NCBI GenBank assembly: GCA_945871945.1
Contig: CAMBXY010000071.1
Coordinates: forward strand, 1 to 7,361
Length of the DNA stretch: 7,361 nucleotides
Direction: 5' to 3'
Source: Bordetella parapertussis
GTDB taxonomy: Bacteria > Pseudomonadota > Gammaproteobacteria > Burkholderiales > Burkholderiaceae_C
Positions 1 through 5,960 of the stretch are shown piece by piece. The notes under the pieces are model-generated. The model saw only the letters and a list, made by a program, of their open reading frames with translations, had not been told where the DNA came from and ran no database searches. The position numbers and the translations under genes are program-made. How positions within the stretch are numbered: position 1 is the stretch's first letter; every line of letters starts with the position of its first letter.

Positions 1-467
1 GTACGCCAGGCATTGTCTTGCGACAACAAGCCCAAACCCCTAGACGTCATCACATGCAAGCGGTAACGGGGGTGGTGAATGACTGGGTGAATACGCCCGC
101 TGTAAAAACGCTGCAAATTGGCAGCGAAATCGGTGCTGACTTGGTGCGCAGTCGGGCGGCGTTGACCGGGGCTGAGTTCGTAATGCTGGTGAATATAAGC
201 ATCCTCCAAAGCCAGCAGTTCTTTTTCTGGCTGGGGCAAACACGCGGTGGCCATGCGCCAAGCGCCAATCGAGGCGCCCACCAAATCGATGGGTTGATCA
301 CTGCGAGACAACCAATGACCGAATAAAAACCGGTCTATGGGCCCCAAAATTAAACCCTTGGGGCCACCTGCAGCGCCAGGAATGACACTGATGTGCTGGG
401 GCAACAAGCCTTTGTCTGCAATATGTTGGCGCGCTGTGGGGCCGGCATAAATCCGCAAGGCCCTCAT
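1..467 (-). CDS. Patatin-like phospholipase/hydrolase, partial (C-terminal part beyond left edge)
   Basis: The reading frame opens at ATG 467 and stays open to the window edge, giving 155 visible residues (start MRALRIYAGP). Two patatin hallmarks are visible in the right order: a glycine-rich oxyanion-hole segment GAAGGPKG at residues 31-38, and the nucleophile elbow GASIG at 64-68 with Ser66 as the likely catalytic serine (GxSxG). Patatin-family enzymes use a Ser-Asp dyad to hydrolyse acyl esters of lipids; the Asp would lie outside the window, so activity cannot be judged. No signal peptide is seen, so a cytoplasmic or peripheral membrane protein is likely. The start lies 13 bases after the stop of the upstream membrane-protein gene, so the two are probably co-transcribed. 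The ribosome binding site is weak; the frame is open upstream but the only alternative nearby is a rare ATT. A generic alpha/beta hydrolase is the alternative, less likely because of the GGPKG-GASIG pairing. Substrate unknown. Confidence 0.75.
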   Translation of the reverse strand, partial: MRALRIYAGPTARQHIADKGLLPQHISVIPGAAGGPKGLILGPIDRFLFGHWLSRSDQPIDLVGASIGAWRMATACLPQPEKELLALEDAYIHQHYELSPGQRRPTAHQVSTDFAANLQRFYSGRIHPVIHHPRYRLHVMTSRGLGLLSQDNAWR

Positions 468-480
468 GCCTGTGCTGTAC

Positions 481-2217
481 TCAATCTTTGCACTGGCGGG
501 CATTGGCCGGTAACTGATCTAACCATGTGAGGTATCTAGGCTCGTTTAACTCCATTAAATGCGCTTGAACCGCCGCCCAAGATTCTTTGGGGAAATTTTT
601 ACACATTCGAATGGCCAACTGATTGGCAACCGCCGTCTCACCCTCGAGTATTTTGACTTTCAGCAAAGGCAAGTTGAGAAAGAGGCTTTGTGAAAATATA
701 TTGGCATTTTCCTTGGCAATGCGACCAACCACAGCCAAGGTTCTATCGTTGACTTCGGTATCGATCATTAAAACGCTCTCGAAAAGTAATTGGTTCCACC
801 AGACAGTTTTTTTGGCGGCGATAAATTCTTGTGAGGATCGATTTTGGGAAAAACGTTCGTAGGCTGTCACTGCTTTGCGGTGGTCGACATAAAACCATGC
901 GGCGCACAAGAGCAAGACGGTTGCCAAGACTTTGAACGACAACAAAGGCAAACGAACTTTATAAGTGTCTTCTGGCAAAAGACTGAAAGCAATAACGAAG
1001 ATGAACAGAAACACAGCATGCCATAAAGGGTATTCGAGCATGCTGTGCAAGCCCAAGATCATCACCATACAAACCATGGCCAATTCAGGTCCATTGGCAT
1101 TTTGCCAAGGCCGTTTTTTGAACAGCCAATAAGCGGCAAATACCAGCAACGACAGTGGGCCCAAGATACCTAGCTCAACTTGTATCTGTGCAAACAGATT
1201 GTGTGCATGGTCTACAGGTTCAAAGATGCCAGGCGTCAAGACTTCAGCGACTTGCAATTGACGCCAGCCAACGCCCATCAAAGGTTGTTGTTGAATCAGC
1301 AGCCACACATCGCTCAAAATCCGCAGGCGGTGAGCGCCCGAAGCTTCAACCGCTTTGCGTGAGTCGTCCAATAACTGACCCGACATCAAGCCATAGCTTG
1401 CCAGTACCTCGCCCAAGCCTATGGCTATCAACTGCCACACTATCAAAGCCACCCACACCCATGAAATATTCAAACGTTGGCGCATGAGTGCAAGCAAACC
1501 ACTGATGAGCAGCAACTCAAGGTAGCCAGTACGTGAACTGGTGGCATACACCGCCAACATCATGAATCCCATGGCAAACAAACGCCAAGGCTTGGGGCGG
1601 GCGCTGTGTTGCCCCTGCTCGGGTTGAAGAAAGACCAAGCTCACAATGGCGCTTACTATCAAACTGGCACACAAATTAGGTTGACTTAAAAAACCACCTT
1701 GCCGGGGAAATGAAGCGGACTTGTTCAGCCATGGGCTTAGCAAATCTTCAAGTTGAAACATTTGCAGCCAAATACTGGCCGCTTGCAGTAAACCCGCTGT
1801 CAGTACCACGCCCATAAAAGATTGAGCCAAAAGCCTGCCTTGCCCAGCGCGCACCCACATCTTGACCCATGCACATAGCAAGACCACGGCCAACAGATAG
1901 GACGTCGAAACCAGCAAATAGCTGAAATAGGTGGTGTTGATACCGGCTATGTATTGAACCAAGGCCAAAATCCACCAACCGCCACACAATAGGCTTAACG
2001 AGGTCAAGCTAAAGTCGGTAGCTTGCCGGGGTAGGTAAATATAAGTCGCCAAGCCAAACAGACCTAGGCCTATAAAAGCAAAAAAATCTGAGTTCAGTCG
2101 CGGGGTGAGAGGGTTGATGGCAGGCAAAACACTGACCACAAAAAACACAAAAATAGAGATAAACAGAAAGTTTGTCGGAATTGGCTCTGAATTATCAATT
2201 TCTTTAGAAGTATTCAT
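481..2217 (-). CDS. PglL/WaaL-type O-oligosaccharyltransferase (Wzy_C family membrane protein)
   Basis: The 578-residue protein has about 12 hydrophobic segments, starting near residues 15-35, 43-62, 70-92 and 97-118 and ending near 424-444, followed by a soluble tail of about 130 residues. Family marks visible: GGFLSQPN at 174-181 (the QPN segment typical of PglL proteins), SSRTG at 227-231 in the Wzy_C region, a long loop with HAHN at 337-340 followed by ELGILG (the conserved His loop of O-antigen ligases), and HSMLEYPLWH at 391-400, characteristic of the PglL branch. Such enzymes move a glycan from undecaprenyl pyrophosphate to Ser/Thr of periplasmic proteins such as pilins, or to lipid A core (WaaL). 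The PglL-type motifs favour protein as acceptor, but no pilin or glycan gene is in view, so this is inference. The gene is poorer in G+C than its neighbours (about 49% against about 61% in hand-counted samples), suggesting a different history. A TATAAT box lies 30 bases upstream; no good Shine-Dalgarno sequence is seen. Confidence 0.86.
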   Translation of the reverse strand: MNTSKEIDNSEPIPTNFLFISIFVFFVVSVLPAINPLTPRLNSDFFAFIGLGLFGLATYIYLPRQATDFSLTSLSLLCGGWWILALVQYIAGINTTYFSYLLVSTSYLLAVVLLCAWVKMWVRAGQGRLLAQSFMGVVLTAGLLQAASIWLQMFQLEDLLSPWLNKSASFPRQGGFLSQPNLCASLIVSAIVSLVFLQPEQGQHSARPKPWRLFAMGFMMLAVYATSSRTGYLELLLISGLLALMRQRLNISWVWVALIVWQLIAIGLGEVLASYGLMSGQLLDDSRKAVEASGAHRLRILSDVWLLIQQQPLMGVGWRQLQVAEVLTPGIFEPVDHAHNLFAQIQVELGILGPLSLLVFAAYWLFKKRPWQNANGPELAMVCMVMILGLHSMLEYPLWHAVFLFIFVIAFSLLPEDTYKVRLPLLSFKVLATVLLLCAAWFYVDHRKAVTAYERFSQNRSSQEFIAAKKTVWWNQLLFESVLMIDTEVNDRTLAVVGRIAKENANIFSQSLFLNLPLLKVKILEGETAVANQLAIRMCKNFPKESWAAVQAHLMELNEPRYLTWLDQLPANARQCKD

Positions 2218-2224
2218 TTCGATG

Positions 2225-2252
2225 ATTATGCAAATAAAGTTGATTGCATTAT
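2225..2252. repeat. Interrupted inverted repeat overlapping the -10 box, possible operator
   Basis: On the minus strand the arms read ATAATGCAA and TTGCATAAT, separated by 10 bases; eight of nine positions pair, including a perfect ATGCAA/TTGCAT core. One arm overlaps the TATAAT box and the other lies in the expected 5' leader, the layout of a repressor site that blocks RNA polymerase. The half-sites are 19 bases apart. No T-run follows, so this is not a standard rho-independent terminator. Dyads of this size can occur by chance in AT-rich DNA, and no regulator gene is in view. Confidence 0.35.
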
Positions 2253-2253
2253 A
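2248..2253 (-). promoter_or_regulatory. Perfect TATAAT -10 box before the O-oligosaccharyltransferase gene
   Basis: Read on the minus strand, the 41-base gap upstream of ATG 2217 contains an exact sigma70 -10 hexamer TATAAT. Transcription would start near position 2241, giving a leader of about 25 bases. The gap is very AT-rich (11 G or C in 41 by hand count). The -35 region is poor: at 17-base spacing the hexamer is AATTCA, inside the end of the upstream SDR gene, and 15-18 base spacings offer nothing better than TTCATT. The promoter would therefore be weak or need an activator. It may let the last two genes be expressed apart from the enzyme operon. An exact hexamer in AT-rich DNA can arise by chance. 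Confidence 0.45.
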
Positions 2254-2258
2254 TCCAT

Positions 2259-3161
2259 TTATTTTTTTAATGAATTCTTAAGTGCTAATCCTATATCAGG
2301 ACGTTCTGCGAACGGGTCGGGTGGGTTATGACCGCCAACAATCGCATCGAACCGGGTGGCCGCATTGCCCAGGGCTTTGGGATGGCTGTAAACGTAAAAC
2401 TGGTCGGCTTGCATGGCATCAAACACCATTTGAGCCACTTGGGCTGCGCTGACTTTGCCGCTGCTAACCGCTTTATCGCTCATGGCTTGGCCTATCAACT
2501 GGCTTTGCGTGGGCTGGGTGGCTGACAAATGCTCGGGGCGGTTGCGTTCGCTTTGGTTTATACCCGTGGGGACAAAGTAAGGACAAAGCACGCTGGCGCT
2601 GATTTGCTCGCTGACCAATTTCAAATCTTGGTAAAGGGTTTCAGTTAATGCCACCACCGCATGTTTGGTGACGTTGTAAATGCCCATATTGGGTGGGGTG
2701 AGCAAGCCCGCCATGCTGGCCGTGTTAACCATATGGCCTTGAAAAGAAGGGTCTTTTTGTGCCGCTTCCAACATCATGGGGGTGAACAAACGCACCCCGT
2801 GAATCACGCCCCACAGGTTGACGCCCAACAGCCATTCCCAGTCTTTCACCGAGTTTTCCCAAACCAAGCCACCAGCGCCCACACCCGCATTGTTGAATAC
2901 AAAATGGGGCGCACCAAAACGCTCGAAAACCGCAGAGGCCAGCTCTTGCATTTCATCGGCGTTGGATACATCCACCCGCTTGGCCATGACTTGCACACCC
3001 AAGGCCTTGATTTCATCGTGAGCGAGTTTGAGCGCATCTTTTTGCACATCCACCAACACCAAGTTCATGCCAAGAGACGCGCCAATGCGGGCGCACTCCA
3101 AACCAAAACCCGAGGCGCCACCCGTCAGGACGGCGGTTTTGCCCTTGAAATTGGAAATCAT
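2259..3161 (-). CDS. SDR family NAD(P)-dependent oxidoreductase (second SDR of the operon)
   Basis: This 300-residue protein carries the complete classical SDR set: the cofactor-binding TGGASGFG at 13-20, an acidic residue at the end of the second beta strand (Asp38 in LVDVQ), VDV with Asp64 near the adenine pocket, NNAG at 90-93, Asn115, Ser149 in NTASMAG, and Tyr162/Lys166 in YNVTK. The Asn-Ser-Tyr-Lys tetrad is intact, so an active alcohol/carbonyl oxidoreductase is expected; Asp38 predicts NAD(H) over NADP(H). The C-terminal part after about residue 195 is longer than in a typical 250-residue SDR and lacks the usual GG-containing end, as in larger SDRs that act on bulky or hydrophobic substrates. 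The start is fixed by an ATGA overlap with the upstream GST stop, with AAGGG seven bases before the ATG. It is the last gene of the five-gene enzyme set. Substrate not recognisable. Confidence 0.9.
   Translation of the reverse strand: MISNFKGKTAVLTGGASGFGLECARIGASLGMNLVLVDVQKDALKLAHDEIKALGVQVMAKRVDVSNADEMQELASAVFERFGAPHFVFNNAGVGAGGLVWENSVKDWEWLLGVNLWGVIHGVRLFTPMMLEAAQKDPSFQGHMVNTASMAGLLTPPNMGIYNVTKHAVVALTETLYQDLKLVSEQISASVLCPYFVPTGINQSERNRPEHLSATQPTQSQLIGQAMSDKAVSSGKVSAAQVAQMVFDAMQADQFYVYSHPKALGNAATRFDAIVGGHNPPDPFAERPDIGLALKNSLKK
3158..3161 (-). other. ATGA stop/start overlap joining the GST and SDR genes
   Basis: The TGA stop of the GST gene and the ATG start of the SDR gene share four bases. 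Such overlaps usually mean translational coupling, so the two enzymes are probably made in linked amounts and work on the same route. Confidence 0.85.
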
Positions 3162-4093
3162 GCCTCTGCCCTTTTCAAAATAAAGCCGTTGCGTGGGAAA
3201 TGCACATGCACCGTGCCTGCACGCGGGTCGCTGCGGCGCAGGCTGTAGCGGGTGCGGCTGGCGGCAACCAATTCACCTTGGGTGGGCTCTGTGCCAAAGC
3301 TTTCGGCCTGCACAAGCACTTGCGTGCCCAAGGCAATGCCGTGTTCGTCTTGAAACACCTCTTTGCTGACATCCAAAGGCGTGGCGTCTTGGGCTACTTT
3401 CAGCGCATCAGCAGCGCTCAGCTCGCTCATACGGCCGTGGCCAAAAGCCTGCATACGTGCCACCCACGCCTTCACAGCAGGCAGTGCGTCAAGAATCCCT
3501 GCGAGATTGGGCACTTTCACCACGGTAAACCAGACCGAGTGGAAGGCAGAAAAATCAGCCAAAGTGGGCTGGTCGCCCAGCAAAAAATCTTGACCCTCCA
3601 GCATGCTGGAGATGCGGCGCAAATAGTTTTTATAGGCACCCGTGGCATCTGCAGCTGGCATACGTGAGGCACCGCCGCGCATGGCTTGGCGGTCTTGGGC
3701 AAACACTTTCACCACATCGGGGTCTGTGTTGGCAAACACATGGGCGGCACCCGCGGGCTGAAAGTTGTAGCCCATGGCAGTGGGAAACACAATGTTGTCT
3801 GCCCATTGCGCCAGGCTGCTCACCAAGCCTTTGGCATGTGGGCCAAATAACGAGGGGCTGGGTTGGTGCTGCTCCAACATGTTGCAAATCAAACTGGTGT
3901 CGCAATAAACATCTGCCCCAATTTGCAAGACCGGCGTGCGTCGGTAGCCGCCCGTGAGCGGCATGAGGTCGGGTTTGGGCATGACCATGGGAATGGTCAC
4001 GCTTTGCCAATCGAGTTTTTTGTAGCCACACACCAAGCGCACTTTTTCGGCAAATGGCGAGGTGGGGTAATGGTGAAGAATCAGTGCAGACAT
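3158..4093 (-). CDS. Glutathione S-transferase family protein with extra C-terminal segment
   Basis: The 311-residue protein begins with a thioredoxin-like GST N-terminal domain (about 1-80): YPTSPFAEKVR at 9-19, with Ser12 in the place where many GSTs hold the glutathione-activating Ser/Cys; the cis-proline Pro54 in RRTPVLQI; and DTS at 65-67 in the position of the E/D-S pair that binds the glutamyl part of glutathione. An all-helical C-terminal domain follows, with the usual folding motif LGDQPTLADF at 172-181. Residues from about 240 to 311 go beyond a normal GST (200-230 residues) and look beta-rich (GTQVLVQAESFG, GTVHVHFPRNGF). GSTs conjugate, isomerise or reductively cleave electrophiles using glutathione in the cytoplasm. 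It sits 20 bases after the oxidoreductase gene and overlaps the next SDR, so it is an operon member rather than a stand-alone stress gene. Class and substrate cannot be assigned. Confidence 0.88.
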   Translation of the reverse strand: MSALILHHYPTSPFAEKVRLVCGYKKLDWQSVTIPMVMPKPDLMPLTGGYRRTPVLQIGADVYCDTSLICNMLEQHQPSPSLFGPHAKGLVSSLAQWADNIVFPTAMGYNFQPAGAAHVFANTDPDVVKVFAQDRQAMRGGASRMPAADATGAYKNYLRRISSMLEGQDFLLGDQPTLADFSAFHSVWFTVVKVPNLAGILDALPAVKAWVARMQAFGHGRMSELSAADALKVAQDATPLDVSKEVFQDEHGIALGTQVLVQAESFGTEPTQGELVAASRTRYSLRRSDPRAGTVHVHFPRNGFILKRAEA

Positions 4094-4113
4094 GTCGGGC
4101 TTTCAAAAAGGCT

Positions 4114-5127
4114 TTAGAGTTTGACCACTTGTTTGCCGAAGTTCTTGCCTTTGAGCAAGCCCAAAAACGCCTCGGGAGCGCTCTCTAAACCATGCGCCAC
4201 GGTTTCGCGGGGCTTGAATTTTCCGCTGCCAATGAGTGTGCCCAATTCCTTTAAGGCCTCAGGCCAGTCGGCGGGGTGTTCGCTCACAATAAAACCCTGC
4301 ACTTTCAAGCGGCTCATCAAAATCAAGGAGGGGTTGGTCATGGGAATCGGTTTGCCGTTGTAGCCGGCGATCATGCCGCAGACCGCAATGCTGCCAAACT
4401 CGTTCATGCGCAACATGACAGCGTCTAAAACCATGCCGCCCACGTTTTCAAAATGGCCGTCTATGCCGTTGGGGCAAGCTTCTTTCAAAGCTTTAGACAA
4501 AGACACATAGTCGCTGTGTTGTTTGTAGTCAATGCAAGCGTCAAAGCCGAGCTCTTTCACCACGTAATCGCATTTGTCTTGGCCGCCGGCAAAGCCGACC
4601 ACACGACAACCGCGGGCTTTGGCCAAAGCACCAAAGGCACTGCCCACCGCGCCGCTGGCCGCACTCACGGTGAGGGTTTGACCCGCTTTGGGGTTGATGA
4701 TGCGCACCAAGCCGTGCCAAGCGGTGACGCCTGGCATACCCACCGCGCCCAAATAGTGGCTGATAGGCACATGCTTGGTGTCAATCTTGCGCAGCATGGC
4801 GGGTGTATCGGCGTCCACCACGCTGTAGGTTTGCCAGCCACCCATGCCCACTACTTTGTCGCCCACAGCGAATTGCGGATGGCGGCTCTCGACCACCTCA
4901 CCCACTGTGCCCCCCACCATCACCGCATTCAAGGCTTGGGGAGCGGTATAGCTTTTGCCGTCGTTCATGCGGCCACGCATATAGGGGTCAAGGCTCATGT
5001 ATTCGTGCTTGACCAGCACTTGCTTGTCTTGCAAAGCAGGCGTGTCCAAGGTGAGTAATTTGAAGTTGTCTGCCGTGGGTTCACCTGTGGGGCGGCTGAC
5101 CAAATGGATTTGGGGGTTATGGGGCAT
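4114..5127 (-). CDS. NADP-dependent oxidoreductase, CurA / LTB4-dehydrogenase / prostaglandin reductase type (MDR)
   Basis: The 337-residue protein has the normal length for zinc-free medium-chain reductases that reduce the C=C bond of alpha,beta-unsaturated ketones or aldehydes with NADPH. Visible marks: the N-terminal catalytic domain with YMSLDPYMRGRM at 43-54, GMPGVTAWHGL at 130-140, the nucleotide-binding SAASGAVGSAFG at 155-166 followed by GCRVVGFAGG at 173-182, and FENVGG at 226-231, close to the FDNVGG of this family. No zinc-ligand cysteine/histidine pattern is seen, in line with a zinc-free enzyme. Start ATG 5127 is well supported by AGGAG six bases upstream. It lies 15 bases after the SDR stop and 20 bases before the GST start. 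In this setting it may reduce an enone or enal intermediate, but it could equally be a general quinone/enone protective reductase. Confidence 0.92.
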   Translation of the reverse strand: MPHNPQIHLVSRPTGEPTADNFKLLTLDTPALQDKQVLVKHEYMSLDPYMRGRMNDGKSYTAPQALNAVMVGGTVGEVVESRHPQFAVGDKVVGMGGWQTYSVVDADTPAMLRKIDTKHVPISHYLGAVGMPGVTAWHGLVRIINPKAGQTLTVSAASGAVGSAFGALAKARGCRVVGFAGGQDKCDYVVKELGFDACIDYKQHSDYVSLSKALKEACPNGIDGHFENVGGMVLDAVMLRMNEFGSIAVCGMIAGYNGKPIPMTNPSLILMSRLKVQGFIVSEHPADWPEALKELGTLIGSGKFKPRETVAHGLESAPEAFLGLLKGKNFGKQVVKL

Positions 5128-5133
5128 GGAAGT

Positions 5134-5138
5134 CTCCT
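5134..5138 (-). promoter_or_regulatory. Strong ribosome binding site for the MDR oxidoreductase
   Basis: AGGAG on the minus strand, six bases before ATG 5127, is the best Shine-Dalgarno match among the genes here and fixes this start. The other genes have weaker sites, so this reductase may be the most efficiently translated member of the operon. Confidence 0.75.
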
Positions 5139-5142
5139 GGGT

Positions 5143-5934
5143 TTATCCGCCGGTGATGCAGCTTACGCCGCCGTCCACCGCCAGCCATTGGCCGGTGATG
5201 TGCTTGCCAGCGTCCGATGCAAACAGCACCGTGACGCCTTTCAAATCCTCGTTGTCGCCCAAACGGCGCAAAGGCGCATGGGACTTCAATTCATCTTCGC
5301 CATAAGTCTCAAAAGTGCCTGCGGTCATTTTGCTGGGAAAGAAGCCTGGACAAATCGAGTTGACGCGAATATTGTGAACACCCCATTCGCAGGCCAATGC
5401 GCAAGAAAAATTGATGACAGCGGCTTTGGAGGTGTTGTAAGCAATGGTGTTGATGCCGGTGGGGTTTCCTCCCAAGCCAGTGATGGAGGCCACATTGAGG
5501 ATGCTGCCGCTGCGTCTGGGAATCATGCTGTGCTTGCCAATGTACTGACTGAGGATGAAATAGCCACGCACATTCAGATTCATCACCTTATCCCACGCTT
5601 CCAAAGGGTGGTCTTCGGCTGGCGCACCCCATGCAGCGCCGGCATTGTTGAGCAGCACATCAACTTGGCCAAACTGTTTCAAAGTTTGCGCGCCCAGCTT
5701 TTGTAAATCATCGGGGTCTGCGCAGTTCGCTGCCATCCAATGCGCGTCAATGCCAGCGGCTTTCAGTTCTGCCACGGCCTGCTCTAACTCGGCCGCTTTG
5801 CGGGCGCTGAGCATGACTTTGGCACCCGCTTCGCCCAACGCAAAAGCCATTTGCAAACCCAAGCCGCGTGAACCGCCTGTCACCAAAGCGGTTTTGCCGG
5901 TTAAATCAAAGAGTTGTTGAACAGTACGTGTCAT
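5143..5934 (-). CDS. SDR family NADP(H)-type oxidoreductase (first SDR of the operon)
   Basis: With start ATG 5934 the protein has 263 residues, the usual SDR length. All classical motifs are present: TGGSRGLG at 19-26, NNAG at 96-99, Asn121, Ser150 in NVASITG, Tyr166/Lys170 in YNTSK, PG at 196-197, and a C-terminal GQWLAVDGG typical of the FabG / gluconate 5-dehydrogenase-like group. The second beta strand ends in SARK (43-46), whose Arg45 predicts NADP(H). Likely activity is reversible oxidation/reduction of a hydroxy/keto group, possibly 3-oxoacyl, in the cytoplasm. The frame extends 30 codons further upstream to 6024, but that would overlap the acyl-CoA dehydrogenase end by 64 bases and adds an Arg-rich stretch unlike any SDR N-terminus, so the shorter start is chosen. 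Its Shine-Dalgarno site is poor (AGAAAG, 11 bases upstream). The gap from the previous gene is 26 bases. Confidence 0.92.
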   Translation of the reverse strand: MTRTVQQLFDLTGKTALVTGGSRGLGLQMAFALGEAGAKVMLSARKAAELEQAVAELKAAGIDAHWMAANCADPDDLQKLGAQTLKQFGQVDVLLNNAGAAWGAPAEDHPLEAWDKVMNLNVRGYFILSQYIGKHSMIPRRSGSILNVASITGLGGNPTGINTIAYNTSKAAVINFSCALACEWGVHNIRVNSICPGFFPSKMTAGTFETYGEDELKSHAPLRRLGDNEDLKGVTVLFASDAGKHITGQWLAVDGGVSCITGG

Positions 5935-5960
5935 GGCATCAAACTTTCTGTGAAAAGAAT

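Noticed and set aside
40..301. Short minus-strand frames of 73 and 83 codons near the left edge
   Set aside because: They lie in other frames inside the patatin-like gene, which has clear family motifs and fills the region.
2225..2252. Rho-independent terminator after the SDR gene
   Set aside because: The inverted repeat is AT-rich and is not followed by a T-run on the transcribed strand, so it fits an operator better than a terminator.
2661..3248. 195-codon open frame on the plus strand
   Set aside because: Antisense to the SDR and GST genes, rich in His/Arg/Gln, with no recognisable domain.
4094..4113. Possible terminator in the gap with repeated GGCTTT and an A-run
   Set aside because: The two GGCTTT copies are direct, not inverted, so no hairpin forms; the gap is only 20 bases and the genes look co-transcribed.
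4453..5058. 201-codon open frame on the plus strand
   Set aside because: It lies entirely opposite the well-supported MDR oxidoreductase gene; its His/Ala/Val-rich composition is what an antisense reading of a G+C-rich gene gives, and no family motif is seen.
5104..5706. 200-codon open frame on the plus strand
   Set aside because: Antisense to the SDR with full catalytic motifs; no independent support for coding.
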